64,000 bases of DNA. Origin: Plasticicumulans acidivorans (GTDB taxonomy: Bacteria > Pseudomonadota > Gammaproteobacteria > Competibacterales > Competibacteraceae). A model generated the notes under the pieces. It worked only from the letters and a program-made list of their open reading frames with translations, did not search any database and was not told the DNA's origin. The stretch is taken from the NCBI RefSeq assembly GCF_003182095.1, contig NZ_QGTJ01000005.1:275698-339697 (forward strand), given 5' to 3'. Both the position numbers and the translations under genes were made by a program. Below are positions 61,642 through 64,000 of this stretch, in pieces (position 1 is the first letter of the stretch; each line of letters begins with the position of its first letter).

Positions 61642-62769
61642 ATGCCAGCCGATATCCTGTGCATCGTTGGTGCTCGACCAAATTTCATGAAAATTGCGCC
61701 GATCATGGCGGCTTTTCGTGCCAATGCGCCGCATTTAACCGTCAAACTCGTTCATACCGGTCAGCACTACGATGTTGCGATGAACGATCGCTTCTTCGAA
61801 CAGCTCGGCATTCCGAATCCGGATATCTCGCTCGAAGTCGGTTCAGCCTCGCATGCGGTGCAAACGGCCGAGATCATGAAGCGCTTCGAGCCGGTGCTCG
61901 AAGCCGAGCAGCCGCAGGCGGTGCTGGTCGTCGGCGATGTCAATTCCACGATTGCCTGTGCGCTGGTGGCCGCCAAGCGCGGGGTGCGTGTGGTTCATGT
62001 CGAAGCCGGTTTGCGCTCACGCGATCGCACCATGCCGGAGGAGATCAACCGCATCCTCACCGATCAGCTGTCGGACCGGCTGTACACGACGGAAGCCGAG
62101 GCGCTCGACAATCTGCACGCCGAGGGCATCGCTGCAGAGCGGGTGTGCTTCGCAGGCAACGTGATGATTGACACCCTGCGCGCCAGTGAGGCACGCGCGG
62201 TGCCGGCGCAGCAGACGCTGATGGCGGCGGCCGATCCGCAAGTGTTCACCATGGCGCCTGATGGCTACGCGGTGCTGACCTTGCATCGGCCGTCGAACGT
62301 CGATGATCCGCAGGTGCTTTCCCGTTTGCTGGCGGTGCTCGGCGAGATCAGTGAGCGTTTACCGCTGGTGTTCCCCGTGCATCCACGTACGCAGAACAAG
62401 ATCCGCGAAGCCGGGCTGGGCGGTTTTCTCGACAGCCCGCGGCTGCTGGCGTTGCCGCCCGTCGGCTACTTCGAGATGATCGGTCTGATGCGTGAGGCGA
62501 AGCTGATATTGACCGACTCCGGCGGCTTGCAGGAAGAAACCACGGCGCTTGGCGTGCCCTGCCTGACGCTGCGCGAGAACACCGAACGGCCGATCACCAT
62601 CACCCAGGGCACGAATACTCTGGTCGGTACCGATACCGCTGCCATCCGGCAGGCGGTGGCCGATGTGCTGGCTACGGGGGGCAAAGGCGGACGCCAGCCG
62701 CAGAACTGGGATGGGCACGCAGCCGAACGTATCGTCGCCGATCTCGCCGCGTGGCTTGCGGCGGTCTGA
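61642..62769 (+). CDS. wecB: UDP-N-acetylglucosamine 2-epimerase (non-hydrolysing)
   Basis: WecB interconverts UDP-GlcNAc and UDP-ManNAc. The 375-residue protein has the family start CIVGARPNFMKIAPIM, HTGQHYD, VVGDVNSTIACALVA, HVEAGLRSRDRTMPEE, LTLHRPSNVDD and TDSGGLQEE. The product could feed enterobacterial-common-antigen-like or ManNAcA-containing polymers. It follows the dehydrogenase by 81 bases. Confidence 0.94.
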   Translation: MPADILCIVGARPNFMKIAPIMAAFRANAPHLTVKLVHTGQHYDVAMNDRFFEQLGIPNPDISLEVGSASHAVQTAEIMKRFEPVLEAEQPQAVLVVGDVNSTIACALVAAKRGVRVVHVEAGLRSRDRTMPEEINRILTDQLSDRLYTTEAEALDNLHAEGIAAERVCFAGNVMIDTLRASEARAVPAQQTLMAAADPQVFTMAPDGYAVLTLHRPSNVDDPQVLSRLLAVLGEISERLPLVFPVHPRTQNKIREAGLGGFLDSPRLLALPPVGYFEMIGLMREAKLILTDSGGLQEETTALGVPCLTLRENTERPITITQGTNTLVGTDTAAIRQAVADVLATGGKGGRQPQNWDGHAAERIVADLAAWLAAV

Positions 62770-62793
62770 TTTCTCCTCAAGGAATGCATCTTC

Positions 62794-63801
62794 ATGAAGA
62801 TTCTTGTGACTGGCGCCGCCGGATTCATCGGCTTTCATCTCAGTCAGCGTCTGCTGGCACGTGGCGACGAGGTCATCGGCCTCGACAATCTCAACGATTA
62901 CTACGATGTCGGCCTGAAAGAGACGCGTCTTGCGCAGTTGTCGGCGCACCCGAATTTCCGTTTCGTGCGCCTGGATCTCGCCGACCGGGAAGGCATGGCG
63001 CAACTGTTCGCCGCTGAAGGTTTCCAGCGCGTCGTCAATCTCGCAGCGCAGGCCGGTGTGCGCTATTCGCTGAAGAATCCGCATGCGTATGTCGACAGTA
63101 ATCTGGTCGGCTTCGTCAATATCCTTGAAGGCTGCCGCCATCACGGTGTCGAGCACCTGGTCTACGCCTCAAGCAGCTCGGTGTATGGGGCCAATACGGC
63201 AATGCCGTTCTCGGTGCATCACAACGTCGATCATCCGGTGAGCCTGTACGCTGCCAGCAAGAAGGCCAACGAGCTGATGGCGCATACCTACAGCCATCTC
63301 TATGGGTTGCCGACCACCGGGCTGCGTTTCTTCACGGTCTATGGGCCGTGGGGGCGGCCGGACATGGCGCTGTTCCTGTTCACCAAGGCGATCCTCGAAG
63401 GTCGGCCGATCGATGTCTTCAACCATGGCAAGATGCAGCGTGATTTCACCTACATCGATGACATCGTCGAGGGTGTCGTGCGGGTCACTGACCGCATCGC
63501 TACCCCAAATCCGCAATGGTCCGGCGATGCACCGGATGCCGGTACCAGCTACGCACCGTACCGGTTGTACAACATCGGCAATAACAATCCGGTCGAGCTG
63601 ATGCGCATGATCGAGATCGTCGAGGATTGCCTCGGGCGCAAGGCCGAGAAAAACCTACTGCCGATCCAGCCGGGAGATGTTCCGGCGACCTACGCGGATG
63701 TGGATGATCTGATGCGCGACGTCGGTTTCAAGCCGCAGACTTCACTCGAAACCGGCATCGCGCGTTTCATCGACTGGTATCGCAGCTACTACGCGCAGTG
63801 A
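62794..63801 (+). CDS. NAD-dependent epimerase, UDP-glucuronate 4-epimerase type
   Basis: The 335-residue extended SDR protein has the NAD motif [16 protein letters not shown], the active site SSSSVYG with Y152 and K156 (YAASKK), and [17 protein letters not shown] with [17 protein letters not shown], typical of UDP-glucuronate 4-epimerases that give UDP-galacturonate. With the neighbouring UDP-GlcNAc dehydrogenase it might instead, or also, epimerise an N-acetylated uronic acid. Assignment to the GAE group is firm; the substrate is not. Confidence 0.9.
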   Translation: MKILVTGAAGFIGFHLSQRLLARGDEVIGLDNLNDYYDVGLKETRLAQLSAHPNFRFVRLDLADREGMAQLFAAEGFQRVVNLAAQAGVRYSLKNPHAYVDSNLVGFVNILEGCRHHGVEHLVYASSSSVYGANTAMPFSVHHNVDHPVSLYAASKKANELMAHTYSHLYGLPTTGLRFFTVYGPWGRPDMALFLFTKAILEGRPIDVFNHGKMQRDFTYIDDIVEGVVRVTDRIATPNPQWSGDAPDAGTSYAPYRLYNIGNNNPVELMRMIEIVEDCLGRKAEKNLLPIQPGDVPATYADVDDLMRDVGFKPQTSLETGIARFIDWYRSYYAQ

Positions 63802-63896
63802 TACAGGCTCCGGCGCGTGCGTCGGGCAGCTGCTTGCAGGCATGGTGACATCCGCGCAGCTATCATGCGCGGCTGTCATCCTCGGGAGCGGAACGC

Positions 63897-64000
63897 ATGA
63901 AGCGCAAAGGCATCATCTTGGCTGGAGGTTCGGGGACACGGCTGCATCCGCTGACGCTTTCAGTCAGCAAGCAGCTGATGCCGATCTACGACAAGCCCAT
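63897..64000 (+). CDS. rfbA: Glucose-1-phosphate thymidylyltransferase RfbA (5' end only)
   Basis: The first 34 codons are present: [20 protein letters not shown] and [13 protein letters not shown], the signature of RmlA/RfbA, which makes dTDP-glucose for the rhamnose pathway. The gene runs off the end of the window. GGGAG lies about 9 bases before ATG 63897. It suggests that a dTDP-L-rhamnose cluster continues downstream. Confidence 0.93.
   Translation, partial: MKRKGIILAGGSGTRLHPLTLSVSKQLMPIYDKP

Overview
The window is 64 kb of chromosomal, high-GC, gene-dense DNA. Gene content and order point to a gammaproteobacterium: a complete dcw (division and cell wall) cluster followed by lpxC-secA-argJ-mutT, a pilA/B/C/D-coaE-zapD block next to pilSR, and bamD facing rluD-pgeF with clpB nearby. 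A meso-diaminopimelate type MurE, lipid A synthesis (lpxC), BamD and lipoprotein signals indicate a Gram-negative wall. A PHA synthase suggests a polymer-storing species. The genus cannot be fixed from this sequence alone. No tRNA, rRNA, CRISPR array, insertion sequence, integrase or prophage gene was seen.

Layout. 1-1352: rsmI and the RNase P RNA gene. 1555-18793: one long plus-strand dcw operon (mraZ, rsmH, ftsL, ftsI, murE, murF, mraY, murD, ftsW, murG, murC, ddl, ftsQ, ftsA, ftsZ). Many of its genes overlap by 4 bases. It starts at a strong sigma-70 promoter carrying a four-unit MraZ-box array and ends at an intrinsic terminator after ftsZ; murB is not in the cluster. 19007-25510: lpxC, secA, argJ, a Nudix-ThiE fusion and a small membrane-anchored protein. 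25529-35214, all on the minus strand: a PP0621-family protein, pilS, pilR, pilA (with a sigma-54 promoter), pilB, pilC, pilD, coaE and zapD. Part of this block, most visibly pilC, is much more AT-rich than the rest. 35319-39937: sucC, sucD, nadE and a cytochrome c4. 39971-50342: nitroreductase and bamD (minus), rluD, pgeF and a short FMN-binding protein (plus), a 1,270-residue secreted TPR protein (minus), then clpB with a sigma-32 promoter. 50460-58239: metC, galU, phaC, fabI, a MaoC-phosphotransacetylase fusion and ackA. 58394-64000: glmS and the start of a surface-polysaccharide locus (tviB-type dehydrogenase, wecB, a UDP-glucuronate 4-epimerase-like gene and the first codons of rfbA).

How the genes work together. 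The dcw genes make lipid II and the septal machinery. LpxC and GlmS draw on the UDP-GlcNAc branch shared with wall precursors, and TviB and WecB use UDP-GlcNAc for capsule or O-antigen sugars. PilS/PilR with sigma-54 control the pilin gene, and PilB, PilC and PilD assemble it. PhaC, FabI, the MaoC-Pta fusion and AckA are all acyl-CoA or acyl-ACP enzymes and suggest a carbon-storage and overflow node.

No clearly new multi-gene system was found. The best candidates for follow-up are the large secreted TPR protein inserted into a conserved neighbourhood, the perfect 21-bp hairpin replacing secM between lpxC and secA, the C8 tracts in pilR and coaE, and the MaoC-Pta/AckA/PhaC grouping.
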